A DNA stretch of 20,077 nt from a virus. Made by a program: the position numbers and the translations under genes. Below the pieces are notes generated by a model. It was given only the letters and a program-made list of their open reading frames with translations. It ran no database searches and was not told the DNA's origin. Shown here piece by piece: positions 6,405-12,901 of the stretch (the first letter of the stretch is position 1; each line of letters opens with the position of its first letter). Location: positions 1 through 20,077 of the IMG/VR virus record IMGVR_UViG_3300029922_001100. One strand, 5' to 3'.

Positions 6405-7316
6405 TTAATAAACTTGTACAGTATATGACGTTCCAGCCATCAACATTTTATTTACAACGCTCGAAATTATCTCAACATAAGATACTCCCAAAGCTACACT
6501 TAATGATGTAGGTATCCAAACAATAAATTTATAAGTTGTATCAGAACCAGAAATTGCAGAATCAGAAACAACTGAAAAATTAGGAATATCACCAACTAAT
6601 CCTAATTTTACATCTGCAACTAAAAGTGTAGGATATGTAACCGCAACTGTTGTTATAAAAATATCAGAAACATTATATCCACCTGCTGATAAGTACCATA
6701 TTCCTAATATTGATGTTGCATTAACTGTATATGCTACTGTTCCATCCCTATATGATGTTGGTTGCCTAAATGTAGTTCTAAACCAACGATTTAAAGCATA
6801 TTCCATTATCAGTTTTTGGCTATTATATTGCGCTCTTTCTTGCGCTCCAATATAGGATGGTGCTATTTTGTACCAACAATACGATGTAGTTTTTGTTGTT
6901 GGATCGAAATTTAATAAACCCCAATCTGTTGAAGATGGTGGATTTGAAGTAGTTGCAACTAATACTTGATAATAATTTCCATCAAAATAAAGAACTACAT
7001 TTCCTGATGTATAAGTTCCTGTAATCCAATATAAAGGATTGTCTGGTGAATTTCCAAGATTATTTCCACAAGTTGAAATATAAACTCCTTGATATGTAAT
7101 TACTGTATCATTAATTGAATATCCTATTGTGCTAATCCAACTATTAGATACTAAATCTCCATAACAGTAATTCCAAAAATTCTTATTTAGCCACATATTC
7201 TGCCCAAGCATCCCTTGTTGCCATGCGATAAATCGAGGCGTTCTATGGGATGTCGGAAGAAACTCTATTGCAAGATCATTCCAATCTATTATTGGTAGTT
7301 GTTGGACTGTTGGCAT
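6405..7316 (-). CDS. Tail protein I-like baseplate protein with two inserted modules (303 aa)
   Basis: The N-terminus (LAIEFLPTSHRTPRFIAW, 15-32, then LNKNFWNY) and the segment AQYNSQKLIMEYALNRWF (162-179) fit a Bacteroidota phage family that follows baseplate J genes. There one sees 'LLP..R...w...L' and 'LE..LN..F', and the family stands in the place of P2 gpI, linking baseplate to fibres. Between these two segments lie two modules rich in aromatic residues, about residues 60-97 and 98-132 (GYSINDTVITYQGVYIS; TYTSGNVVLYFDGNYYQV), each ending at a P-x(n)-W. They resemble chitin-binding-type (CBM5/12) modules. The remaining C-terminus is a beta-rich domain of unknown role. The order J-like, small genes, I-like, fibre matches this function. 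The module call is by pattern. Confidence 0.6.
   Translation of the reverse strand: MPTVQQLPIIDWNDLAIEFLPTSHRTPRFIAWQQGMLGQNMWLNKNFWNYCYGDLVSNSWISTIGYSINDTVITYQGVYISTCGNNLGNSPDNPLYWITGTYTSGNVVLYFDGNYYQVLVATTSNPPSSTDWGLLNFDPTTKTTSYCWYKIAPSYIGAQERAQYNSQKLIMEYALNRWFRTTFRQPTSYRDGTVAYTVNATSILGIWYLSAGGYNVSDIFITTVAVTYPTLLVADVKLGLVGDIPNFSVVSDSAISGSDTTYKFIVWIPTSLSVALGVSYVEIISSVVNKMLMAGTSYTVQVY
6921..7139 (-). other. Two carbohydrate-binding-like modules inside the tail-protein-I-like gene
   Basis: This stretch codes for residues 60-132 of the tail-protein-I-like protein. Each module has the pattern W/T-x-x-G-x-x-Y-x(3)-D/N-x-V-x-Y-x-G-x-Y-x, then P and a closing W. They sit between the two conserved blocks of the host protein family, that is, inserted in its core rather than added at an end. 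Confidence 0.55.
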
Positions 7317-7318
7317 AT

Positions 7319-7528
7319 TTATTTTGAATAATCTCTTATTCCTAATTTTTCATCAAATGAAACTGTAATATATAATCCAGTACATTCAAATTCTTTTAAA
7401 GTTTTAATTAATTCTTTTTTTGAATAAAATTTAAACTTTCTTTTATTTCCAATTCTGATAGTTCCTTGACGGTAGCAGTAATTATATTTATCCTTTACAA
7501 ACTCACCATCTTTCAACCTATTTGGCAA
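7319..7528 (-). CDS. Small basic protein, TTG start; possibly the second half of a split gene (69 aa)
   Basis: The frame opens at TTG (7528-7526), reads (M)PNRLKDGEFVKDKYNYCY, and has no ATG. It overlaps the 3' end of the upstream 41-aa frame by 11 bases. It is basic and contains GTIRIGNKRKFKF, comparable to SGKIRIKIGDKIL in the 41-aa frame, which hints at two copies of a small beta-rich unit. Removing one A from the A6 run at 7530-7535 would join both frames into one protein of about 110 residues with no other change. This may therefore be one gene with a programmed or mutational frameshift, or a sequencing indel. The stop is two bases from the start of the tail-protein-I-like gene. Function unknown. 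Confidence 0.5.
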   Translation of the reverse strand: MPNRLKDGEFVKDKYNYCYRQGTIRIGNKRKFKFYSKKELIKTLKEFECTGLYITVSFDEKLGIRDYSK

Positions 7529-7643
7529 CTTTTTTACAATTTAAAATTTTATCACCAATTTTAATCCTAATTTTTCCAGACTTTACAATTTCGTATAAAA
7601 TTCCATCGAAATTAACAAATAACTTAGATAAAACAAAACTCAT
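7518..7643 (-). CDS. Short ORF coupled to the baseplate J-like gene (41 aa)
   Basis: The ATG at 7643 overlaps the TGA of the baseplate J-like gene in an ATGA arrangement, a strong sign of translational coupling. The frame reads MSFVLSKLFVNFDGILYEIV and on to KKVAK, then TAG. The protein is small, basic and beta-prone, with no signal. It ends shortly after an A6 run beyond which the 69-aa frame continues, so it may be the first half of a split or frameshifted gene. No family recognised. Confidence 0.6.
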   Translation of the reverse strand: MSFVLSKLFVNFDGILYEIVKSGKIRIKIGDKILNCKKVAK

Positions 7644-8677
7644 ACGGCTATACAATTAAGATTTAAAATTCCGCTTGTACCTGTCCTAAAATCACTTAAT
7701 TGAGAAAAATTAATAGAACCACCAGTTGATGTATTATTTTCTAAAGATATATATCCGGCTATTGATGACCAACTTTTTGCGTTTTCTGTTGGATTTAAAC
7801 CTCCACTCCATCCTGTACTTGTATTCCATATTGCACCATTTGAAACAAGATATTCCTGATATGAAGTTCCCCAAGTTGGCAATCCGGCAGATGTTATATC
7901 CGGTCTTACAGCTACATTTATAAACTCAACATCATTAACTCCTGTTACTGATAATATTGCATTTTCTAATGCAGATAATTTCATTGTTGCAGATAAGTTA
8001 CTATTAAATGCTGTTGTTGATAATGAATTAAGAAAATTTGTTATCGCTGTTTGTACTGATGCGAATATGATTGCAGAATAAGCTCCATTATAATAAACAT
8101 CTAATTGTAAAAATAACCAATCGCTTTTTGCAGAACTTACAACATAAGATATTCCCGGTGCTGCAATTAAGTTAGAGAATGATACTGCAGATGCTAAAAC
8201 TCCAGATGAAACTGGAACAGGTAAACCATTTGAAGATGATGCTATTTTTATTAAACATTGTCCTGAGTATCCTTCTTGAGCTATACAAAATGCAATTGGT
8301 AGATTTGCTGGATTTGCAGGTTGCGACCAAATTACAGATAAAGGATTAACTCCTGTTGATGGTTGTATTTGTGGTAATATCGGAGTTGTTGAATTATACT
8401 GCATATTTAGGAATTGATATTGGAACCATCCTAAAGTTTGCGGTTGCGCTGCGGATATTAATGCTTCTTGTTGAGATAGAAATAAATCGTACTGCTGTTC
8501 CTCAAAACCAATACCTGAGGCAACTGTATTCAAAAGTAATAATTTATAATCCGTTTCTGATAAATTTCCGGGAACAGATACCCAATCTTGTGGATTTATG
8601 GTAATTCCTAAAGATGCAGCAGCAGCGACTAAATCAGCAGAAAGTCCATTTTGAATTAAGATTATTGGTCGTGCCAT
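7640..8677 (-). CDS. Baseplate J-like protein (345 aa)
   Basis: Baseplate J proteins form the wedge of contractile tails and link the hub to the fibres. The pattern here fits the shorter versions found in Bacteroidota phages. A helical N-terminus has ISAAQPQTLGWFQYQFLNMQY (about 94-114), in the place of the usual 'a....W....l' opening. A middle beta region carries YVVSSAKSDWLFLQLDVYYNG, and then a helix has AITNFLNSL. A conserved-type ending ALENAILSVTGVNDVEF matches the 'l..ai..v.GV.dv' of the family. The last 80 residues (W-G-T-S-Y-QEY onward, G/S/T/N-rich) are an extra tail, possibly attaching a fibre. It follows the tail-terminator-like gene, and its TGA overlaps the next ATG. By-eye family call, fairly firm from the GVNDVEF region and context. 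Confidence 0.65.
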   Translation of the reverse strand: MARPIILIQNGLSADLVAAAASLGITINPQDWVSVPGNLSETDYKLLLLNTVASGIGFEEQQYDLFLSQQEALISAAQPQTLGWFQYQFLNMQYNSTTPILPQIQPSTGVNPLSVIWSQPANPANLPIAFCIAQEGYSGQCLIKIASSSNGLPVPVSSGVLASAVSFSNLIAAPGISYVVSSAKSDWLFLQLDVYYNGAYSAIIFASVQTAITNFLNSLSTTAFNSNLSATMKLSALENAILSVTGVNDVEFINVAVRPDITSAGLPTWGTSYQEYLVSNGAIWNTSTGWSGGLNPTENAKSWSSIAGYISLENNTSTGGSINFSQLSDFRTGTSGILNLNCIAV

Positions 8678-8686
8678 CTTTATTTA

Positions 8687-9592
8687 TTAGATTCTACAAA
8701 TTATATACCAATGAGCAGGTGTAAAAATTATATCTGAATTTGAAATGATACATTGATAACAAAAACCACCAATATATATAAAATTGTCGGTATGGTATGC
8801 CGTACCCGAAACCCATATAGGCACATACGCCCACTTTACAGCCTCAAACGTTGCGTCATTATTAGTAGTGGTGCATAGGTATTCTCCTACTAAATTCGGG
8901 GCTAAATTCAAATATACACAATTTGCAAATGCGACATATTCTGTACCTGAAATCCAAGTAGATTGCGGAGTTTGATTAAGTGTAGCATTTATTTGTACAG
9001 AAGTTTGGTATCTGAATGATTTAGGATCGTACATAGACCCTTTCGTATCATTAAAACAAAATGAAAATCCTCTTAAATATTTTGTTATTGTATTGTGTTT
9101 ATAATCTTCTTTATCATATCTACTCATCATTGCAGATGAGAATGAAGTGTGAAAACCGTTGAAATTTGAAGTTATTAAATCTCTTAAATAAAAAATTTCA
9201 AAGTTTGCATCAATTAAATTAGAATAGTCTGAGCGATTATCAGTAGCTAATTGATCTGAAAAAATATGAAAGTAAACGCAAGCATCCATATATTGAGTTA
9301 CGCCTCCTAAAATATCACTTCCTTCTCCAGATATAAACTCAATAAAAAGTGAAGGGCATTTAACTATAAATCCATCACCTTTTTTTAATGATTGCGTTTC
9401 TATATCAATTTGGTCATTCCAAATTCCAATATACTTAAAAACTTGATTTACATTTGACGGAGTTTTTTGGATATTATTTGCAGGTTTAGGCGTAGGTATA
9501 GGATTGTCAACCAAGATTGTATTGGCTTTTGCTATTATATCTGTATATACATCTGAAAAGCCCATATTACCTAAATTGCCTATCCAACTCAT
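8687..9592 (-). CDS. Tail-terminator-like protein with two C-terminal modules (301 aa)
   Basis: The core (about 50-200) contains KCPSLFIEF, GGVTQYMDACVYFHIFS and a helix with LRDLI and GFHTSF. This resembles a family near gpG-like genes in Bacteroidota phages: 'P..fiEf ... v.fhI', which in Mu-like clusters is the tail terminator or gp37-like joining protein. Residues 213-295 form two tandem modules of about 40 residues (WISGTEYVAFANCVYLN to W254; WVSGTAYHTDNFIYIGG to W295). Both share W-x-SGTxY-x(3)-n-x-V/I-Y and end in W, like CBM5/12 chitin-binding modules. The start overlaps the gpG-like gene by 26 bases, so the two are translated together. Positions 8791-8860, inside the module part, are 34 G+C of 70, unlike the core (9061-9120: 12 of 60), hinting at later acquisition. 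Confidence 0.6.
   Translation of the reverse strand: MSWIGNLGNMGFSDVYTDIIAKANTILVDNPIPTPKPANNIQKTPSNVNQVFKYIGIWNDQIDIETQSLKKGDGFIVKCPSLFIEFISGEGSDILGGVTQYMDACVYFHIFSDQLATDNRSDYSNLIDANFEIFYLRDLITSNFNGFHTSFSSAMMSRYDKEDYKHNTITKYLRGFSFCFNDTKGSMYDPKSFRYQTSVQINATLNQTPQSTWISGTEYVAFANCVYLNLAPNLVGEYLCTTTNNDATFEAVKWAYVPIWVSGTAYHTDNFIYIGGFCYQCIISNSDIIFTPAHWYIICRI
8708..8956 (-). other. Two tandem carbohydrate-binding-like modules at the C-terminus
   Basis: The stretch codes residues 213-295 of the 301-aa protein. Two units begin W-x-SGT-x-Y and end W, with four aromatic residues at corresponding positions. They are more similar to each other than to the modules in the 303-aa protein. G+C here is visibly higher than in the rest of the gene. 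Confidence 0.6.
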
Positions 9593-9998
9593 TAATTAAA
9601 AGTGAAACTTGCTTATTCTCTAATTCTTTAGATTGTGTAACAAACTCTCTTTTAAATTCAGTTTCACTTCTATATTGATTTTCTCCATCCTGATGATATG
9701 AAGCATATCCTTTTCCTCTTTCATCTATTGGATCAATTGTAAGAGTTCCTGTATTTCCCACAATTATTGGCTTATTTCCAATCGCTTCACTTTTTAAATC
9801 TCCACTTAAATCTAATATTGGTGGTGGTGTATCCCTATAAGAAATTCCATTCCAACTTGAACCAGTTTCCTTATTTGATTCAGTATCAAAATTCTCCTTC
9901 ATCTCCTCTTGCGCCAATTCAATGCCTTTTTGTAAAAATCTTCTTTCTACAACTTTCATTCTTGATGCTACTTGTTTGAAGTTGAATTTAGATGACAT
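9567..9998 (-). CDS. Head-tail completion protein, Mu gpG / HK97 gp10-like (143 aa)
   Basis: The layout fits the phage virion-morphogenesis family: a helical N-terminus (about 10-38), a segment with WNGISYRDTPPPILDLSGDLKS (49-70) equivalent to 'W.......p..L...G.L..s', then strand regions, YASYHQDGE (about 98-106) equivalent to 'yA..hn.G', and a C-terminal helix ending the protein. Members act when the tail is joined to the filled head. The length is normal for the family. The gene lies between the portal group and the tail-terminator-like gene, whose start it overlaps by 26 bases. Upstream are three tandem 17-bp repeats. The start ATG at 9998 is preceded by GATTAAGTCTT-like AT-rich sequence, without a ribosome binding site I can point to. 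Confidence 0.7.
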   Translation of the reverse strand: MSSKFNFKQVASRMKVVERRFLQKGIELAQEEMKENFDTESNKETGSSWNGISYRDTPPPILDLSGDLKSEAIGNKPIIVGNTGTLTIDPIDERGKGYASYHQDGENQYRSETEFKREFVTQSKELENKQVSLLINELDRQFR

Positions 9999-10016
9999 AC
10001 TATCTGATTAAGACCG

Positions 10017-10089
10017 AAAATCAATTCACACTAAAAATCAATTCACACTAAAAATCAATTCACACTAACAAAAAAATTAATTCACGCTA
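10017..10089. repeat. Three exact 17-bp tandem repeats plus a diverged fourth copy
   Basis: AAAATCAATTCACACTA is present three times without change at 10017-10033, 10034-10050 and 10051-10067. A related unit, AAAATTAATTCACGCTA, lies at 10073-10089. On the minus strand the fourth copy holds the last codons and TAA of the 54-aa gene, and the exact copies follow between it and the gpG-like gene. It therefore looks as if the 3' end of that gene was duplicated in tandem. Each copy has TAG and TGA stops; the 17-bp period puts stops in all frames. Confidence 0.9.
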
Positions 10090-10241
10090 AATGGCAAAAT
10101 AACGTAACAACTTTTATCCTTATATTGAGCAAATTGATTATTAGAAAATATATAATGTTCAGATACTGAGAAATAAGCAAAACATTGTTTTGAAATAGGA
10201 CAAACAATGCTAAATCCTAAAAATGATTTTTGAATTTGCAT
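10077..10241 (-). CDS. Small protein (54 aa) with a strong ribosome binding site
   Basis: The ATG at 10241 lies in a TAATG overlap with the stop of the upstream 200-aa gene. It is preceded at a 5-base distance by AAAGGAGG, the best Shine-Dalgarno sequence in the window. The product, starting MQIQKSFLGFSIVCPISK and ending FSVN, is aromatic-rich with three cysteines, without a signal or clear membrane segment. I recognise no family. The gene fills most of what would otherwise be a 240-base gap between the 200-aa and gpG-like genes. The stop lies in the fourth unit of a tandem repeat. Coupling and ribosome binding site make it more likely a true gene than chance, despite its size. Confidence 0.6.
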   Translation of the reverse strand: MQIQKSFLGFSIVCPISKQCFAYFSVSEHYIFSNNQFAQYKDKSCYVILPFSVN

Positions 10242-10843
10242 TACAACCTCCTTTCTTTTGGTTTAATATATTCAATCCTACTCGTTAGTGGTACTTTATT
10301 CATTATCTTTAAATCCGAATTTATCTTTTTGCGAATTGGTTCCATTATCTGAAATTCAATTCCATCAAGAACATATTGAAGTTTAATGCAAATTTCTGCA
10401 ATTTTTGGATATGCAACTTCGTTGAAGTATTCTAAAATCCAAAAATTAATATTTCCATCAAATTCTTTATATGTTTGAATACAATCAGATGAATCCCAAA
10501 CTTCTTCCGGTGTAGCCCTTCTCAAAATCTCAATAGCCTGAAACATTTCAGCACAGATGAACTTTCTCTTAAAAGTACAAAGATTATCCCATGTAGTACA
10601 AACAACTCCACCATTTCCATCATTAAGAATAATTTCACGATTATGCCAAACGTTCATTTGAACTGGATTCTGAAACTTCATCAATCCAATTAGAGTTTCT
10701 TTAAATCCTTCTGGATATTCATCCTCTGGAAAATTTATTTTAGAAAGTTCAGATAATCTTGTTCTTTCATAAAATTCCTGAGCTTGTTGAACATTTTGAT
10801 AGTCTTTGTTTTTAGGAATTATTTTTACTTGATTTAAGTCCAT
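10241..10843 (-). CDS. Hypothetical protein downstream of the portal (200 aa)
   Basis: I recognise no family. The protein begins MDLNQVKIIPKNKDYQNVQQ and is mixed alpha/beta and hydrophilic. Its middle has MNVWHNREIILNDGNGGVVCTTWDNLCTFKRKFICAEMF, and the C-terminus is basic (KERRL). There is no signal peptide or membrane segment. The four cysteines and the block GNINFWILEYFNEVAYP may be useful for profile searches. It sits between the portal and the completion protein; in related clusters this is where head proteins and small accessory virion genes occur, so a virion or assembly role is possible. Its stop overlaps the start of the 54-aa gene (TAATG), and the last codons double as that gene's ribosome binding site. 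Confidence 0.75.
   Translation of the reverse strand: MDLNQVKIIPKNKDYQNVQQAQEFYERTRLSELSKINFPEDEYPEGFKETLIGLMKFQNPVQMNVWHNREIILNDGNGGVVCTTWDNLCTFKRKFICAEMFQAIEILRRATPEEVWDSSDCIQTYKEFDGNINFWILEYFNEVAYPKIAEICIKLQYVLDGIEFQIMEPIRKKINSDLKIMNKVPLTSRIEYIKPKERRL
10242..10254 (-). promoter_or_regulatory. Strong Shine-Dalgarno sequence before the 54-aa gene
   Basis: The minus strand reads AAAGGAGGTTGTAATG, with GGAGG five bases from the ATG. It lies in the end of the 200-aa gene, where the two AGG codons encode Arg-Arg. Other starts in the window have A-rich leaders, so this one stands out. Confidence 0.65.
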
Positions 10844-10871
10844 TGTATTTGCTTGCTTTTTAGATTAATAA

Positions 10872-12335
10872 TTAAGTTGTAGTTTCTGGATCTTTTTTAA
10901 TTTCAGTTTTACTATCTTTTTTCTCATCCAACTCTTTCTTTGGTTCAGCTTTGATAAATCCACCTGTAATTTCAGGTAAAAGATTATTTAAGTCTGATAT
11001 GTCTGCAATTTGCACTCCACCGTCATATCCATCTTTGACGCACTTCATCATTGCTCCATAATGCGATGTAAACCTACGAGCAACTTCTTGATCCTCTTTG
11101 TCGTTAGTAAGACCATAAATATATCCATCTGGAACAAAATCCAAACCTTTATATCCTATATATCTTCCTAATTTACGAAATGCAGGAAATGAAATTTCAT
11201 TCATTTTTGCAATCTCAAAATTAGAATAAGTATTCTGTTTTTGATTAATTGCTTGCTCCATTGTGGATTCATTGAATCCATCTTTATTTGAAGTTACATT
11301 TGCTCCAACTTTTCCCGGAGTTGTCATCATTGCATCTTCGTGTCCTAAAGCTAATTGAGATAATTCCTTCTTTAAGAAGTTAGCAGCATCTCCATGAGAT
11401 TTCCATCCAGTACCAGTTCCGCTTCCTGTTGCTGTTTCAAATTTAACTTCATCCTGAGTTCCTCTATCTAAAAGTATATATTGATTTGAAGATGGGTTTG
11501 CTAAAAATGCTTCAAATTTTTGACGAGCTTTACCCTGCTTATTAGTTGTTCCAACCCTTGTTGGTTGACCGTAATTTTCGATGAAATCCATTCTCCATCC
11601 TTTTAGGTGTTTAAGGTGGATTGCATATTCTGAAATGTTATATAACATTCCATATCCAACTTTAGAAACACCCCTATTCGATTTTGTTGGTATAAAATGA
11701 TTAAACATTTTAATTATTTCATCATTTTCTACCTGAATACCATCTATATAATAAGGAACAGAAGTTAATAATGCACCTTTCCATAAGTCTATCCTGATAT
11801 TTTCAGGACGAGTAAAAGTCATATTTGGAAATGGATTTGGCAAAGTAGAATCAAAATCTCCTAATTCTATTAATCGAAACCCCCAAAGTATTGCATCTAA
11901 TACTAATTCCCTGTAATCCCTTAACCAAAAATGCGCATTTAATGATTGTGTTAAATCTTTACTAACAACCTTTTTTTTACCGGAGTTTGGTTTTTTTGGA
12001 TCAATTTGATACTTATAAACTTCCGGATCTCTTTGAAGAACCAATTCCTTCATCCTGTATATAAGTGCCTTAACGAAAACATCCTCCTGCGTATCAATAT
12101 AAATTCTTGTAGCCTTAGTTGTGAATGGAAAAAATGGCAACTCCATTTCTTTTATCGCCTCTCTCCAATCTGAAATATCTGCCGCCCATCTTTGGAATTG
12201 AATTGGAGCAATCGCATTTGATAAATGAGTTGGAGTTATAGCACCCCTGCCGGAATTTTGCGACCAATATCCAAAAGGATTAAACACTCTTGGATCTGGA
12301 ATTAATGTTTGTTGTCCTAAGCGGGAGAGTTGCAT
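10872..12335 (-). CDS. Portal protein, DUF935 / Mu gp29-like (487 aa)
   Basis: The portal is the dodecameric ring at the head vertex through which DNA enters. This protein has the DUF935-like order: an N-terminal region with SDWREAIKEMELPFFPF, a helical core with a R-D-Y-R-E-L-V-L-D-A-I-L-W-G segment (about 139-152), strands with PENIRIDLW, and the marker ENYGQPTRVG (253-262), matching 'fG.P.r.g'. This is followed by a segment that reports position (FLANPSSNQYILLDRGTQDEVKFE) and a long C-terminal helix region around 330-420. Length is in the family's range. The C-terminus is a charged KKDPETTT-type tail. The start follows the 59-aa gene's stop with one base between. The packaging order TerL, MTase, connector, portal is compatible. 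Confidence 0.75.
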   Translation of the reverse strand: MQLSRLGQQTLIPDPRVFNPFGYWSQNSGRGAITPTHLSNAIAPIQFQRWAADISDWREAIKEMELPFFPFTTKATRIYIDTQEDVFVKALIYRMKELVLQRDPEVYKYQIDPKKPNSGKKKVVSKDLTQSLNAHFWLRDYRELVLDAILWGFRLIELGDFDSTLPNPFPNMTFTRPENIRIDLWKGALLTSVPYYIDGIQVENDEIIKMFNHFIPTKSNRGVSKVGYGMLYNISEYAIHLKHLKGWRMDFIENYGQPTRVGTTNKQGKARQKFEAFLANPSSNQYILLDRGTQDEVKFETATGSGTGTGWKSHGDAANFLKKELSQLALGHEDAMMTTPGKVGANVTSNKDGFNESTMEQAINQKQNTYSNFEIAKMNEISFPAFRKLGRYIGYKGLDFVPDGYIYGLTNDKEDQEVARRFTSHYGAMMKCVKDGYDGGVQIADISDLNNLLPEITGGFIKAEPKKELDEKKDSKTEIKKDPETTT

Positions 12336-12336
12336 C

Positions 12337-12516
12337 TTATAGTGTATCTTTTACTATTCTTTGAAATAAAGATAAGCAATCTAATGATTTTTTTCTTACT
12401 TCTTCTGAAACAGAATAATCTTGATTGATGTACTTTACAAAACCAAATATAGAATCGTGTAGTATATCAATTTCTTTCCAAGAAAGTTTTATTTCAAATA
12501 TTGTATCTTTTTCCAT
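12337..12516 (-). CDS. Small hypothetical protein upstream of the portal (59 aa)
   Basis: The frame reads MEKDTIFEIKLSWKEIDILH and ends IVKDTL before TAA, one base away from the portal ATG. The sequence is helix-prone, amphipathic and slightly acidic, with no signal. I recognise no family. Its support is tight packing (17 bases after the 116-aa gene, one base before the portal), a sensible composition, and the fact that it fills the only sizeable gap there. A small assembly factor is possible, but this is speculation. Confidence 0.6.
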   Translation of the reverse strand: MEKDTIFEIKLSWKEIDILHDSIFGFVKYINQDYSVSEEVRKKSLDCLSLFQRIVKDTL

Positions 12517-12533
12517 TTTAATTTAAATTTTAA

Positions 12534-12884
12534 TTATCCTATAAATTCCTCTTTTAATTCTTCAAAAGCCTTTTTCATTTCATCAATCTTATTCCTGTTT
12601 AACATTGCTTCCGTTGAAGCCCCATCATTAGTAAGTGATATTTTCTTTTCTTCTTTTGGAGTTGTATAAAATTCAATCAAATTTGATATGCTTTTAGCAT
12701 ATTCAAATTCACCAATTGATATGCACTGCATCTGAACTTTATACAAAATAGCTACAAACCAATTTTTGTTAGTTTGATATTTATCATTTTTGCTTTTTTG
12801 TACTAATTCAAATATATTATATCCGCTCCAAATTGAACCTAAAAAAAGAAAAATACAACCTATGAAATAAAATGCTTGAGCCAT
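12534..12884 (-). CDS. Protein with N-terminal membrane segment (116 aa)
   Basis: The start MAQAFYFIGCIFLFLGSIWSGYNIF has a single hydrophobic stretch (about 5-26) that should be a membrane anchor or uncleaved signal. It is followed by a basic NDKYQTNKNW segment, a helical region (VQMQCISIGEFEYAKSISNLIEF), and an acidic C-terminal helix (KIDEMKKAFEELKEEFIG). No family recognised. One transmembrane segment plus a soluble helical domain could fit an accessory membrane protein, such as one involved in lysis or exclusion, or a virion-associated protein, but no feature selects one. The gene lies in the connector-portal group, 17 bases after the previous stop, so it is co-transcribed with virion genes. 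Confidence 0.65.
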   Translation of the reverse strand: MAQAFYFIGCIFLFLGSIWSGYNIFELVQKSKNDKYQTNKNWFVAILYKVQMQCISIGEFEYAKSISNLIEFYTTPKEEKKISLTNDGASTEAMLNRNKIDEMKKAFEELKEEFIG

Positions 12885-12901
12885 TAGATTAGTTGCTTGA
12901 T

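Noticed and set aside
7726-8604. Plus-strand open frames opposite the J-like gene
   Set aside because: They are opposite a well-supported gene, on the wrong strand for the whole block, and show no family pattern.
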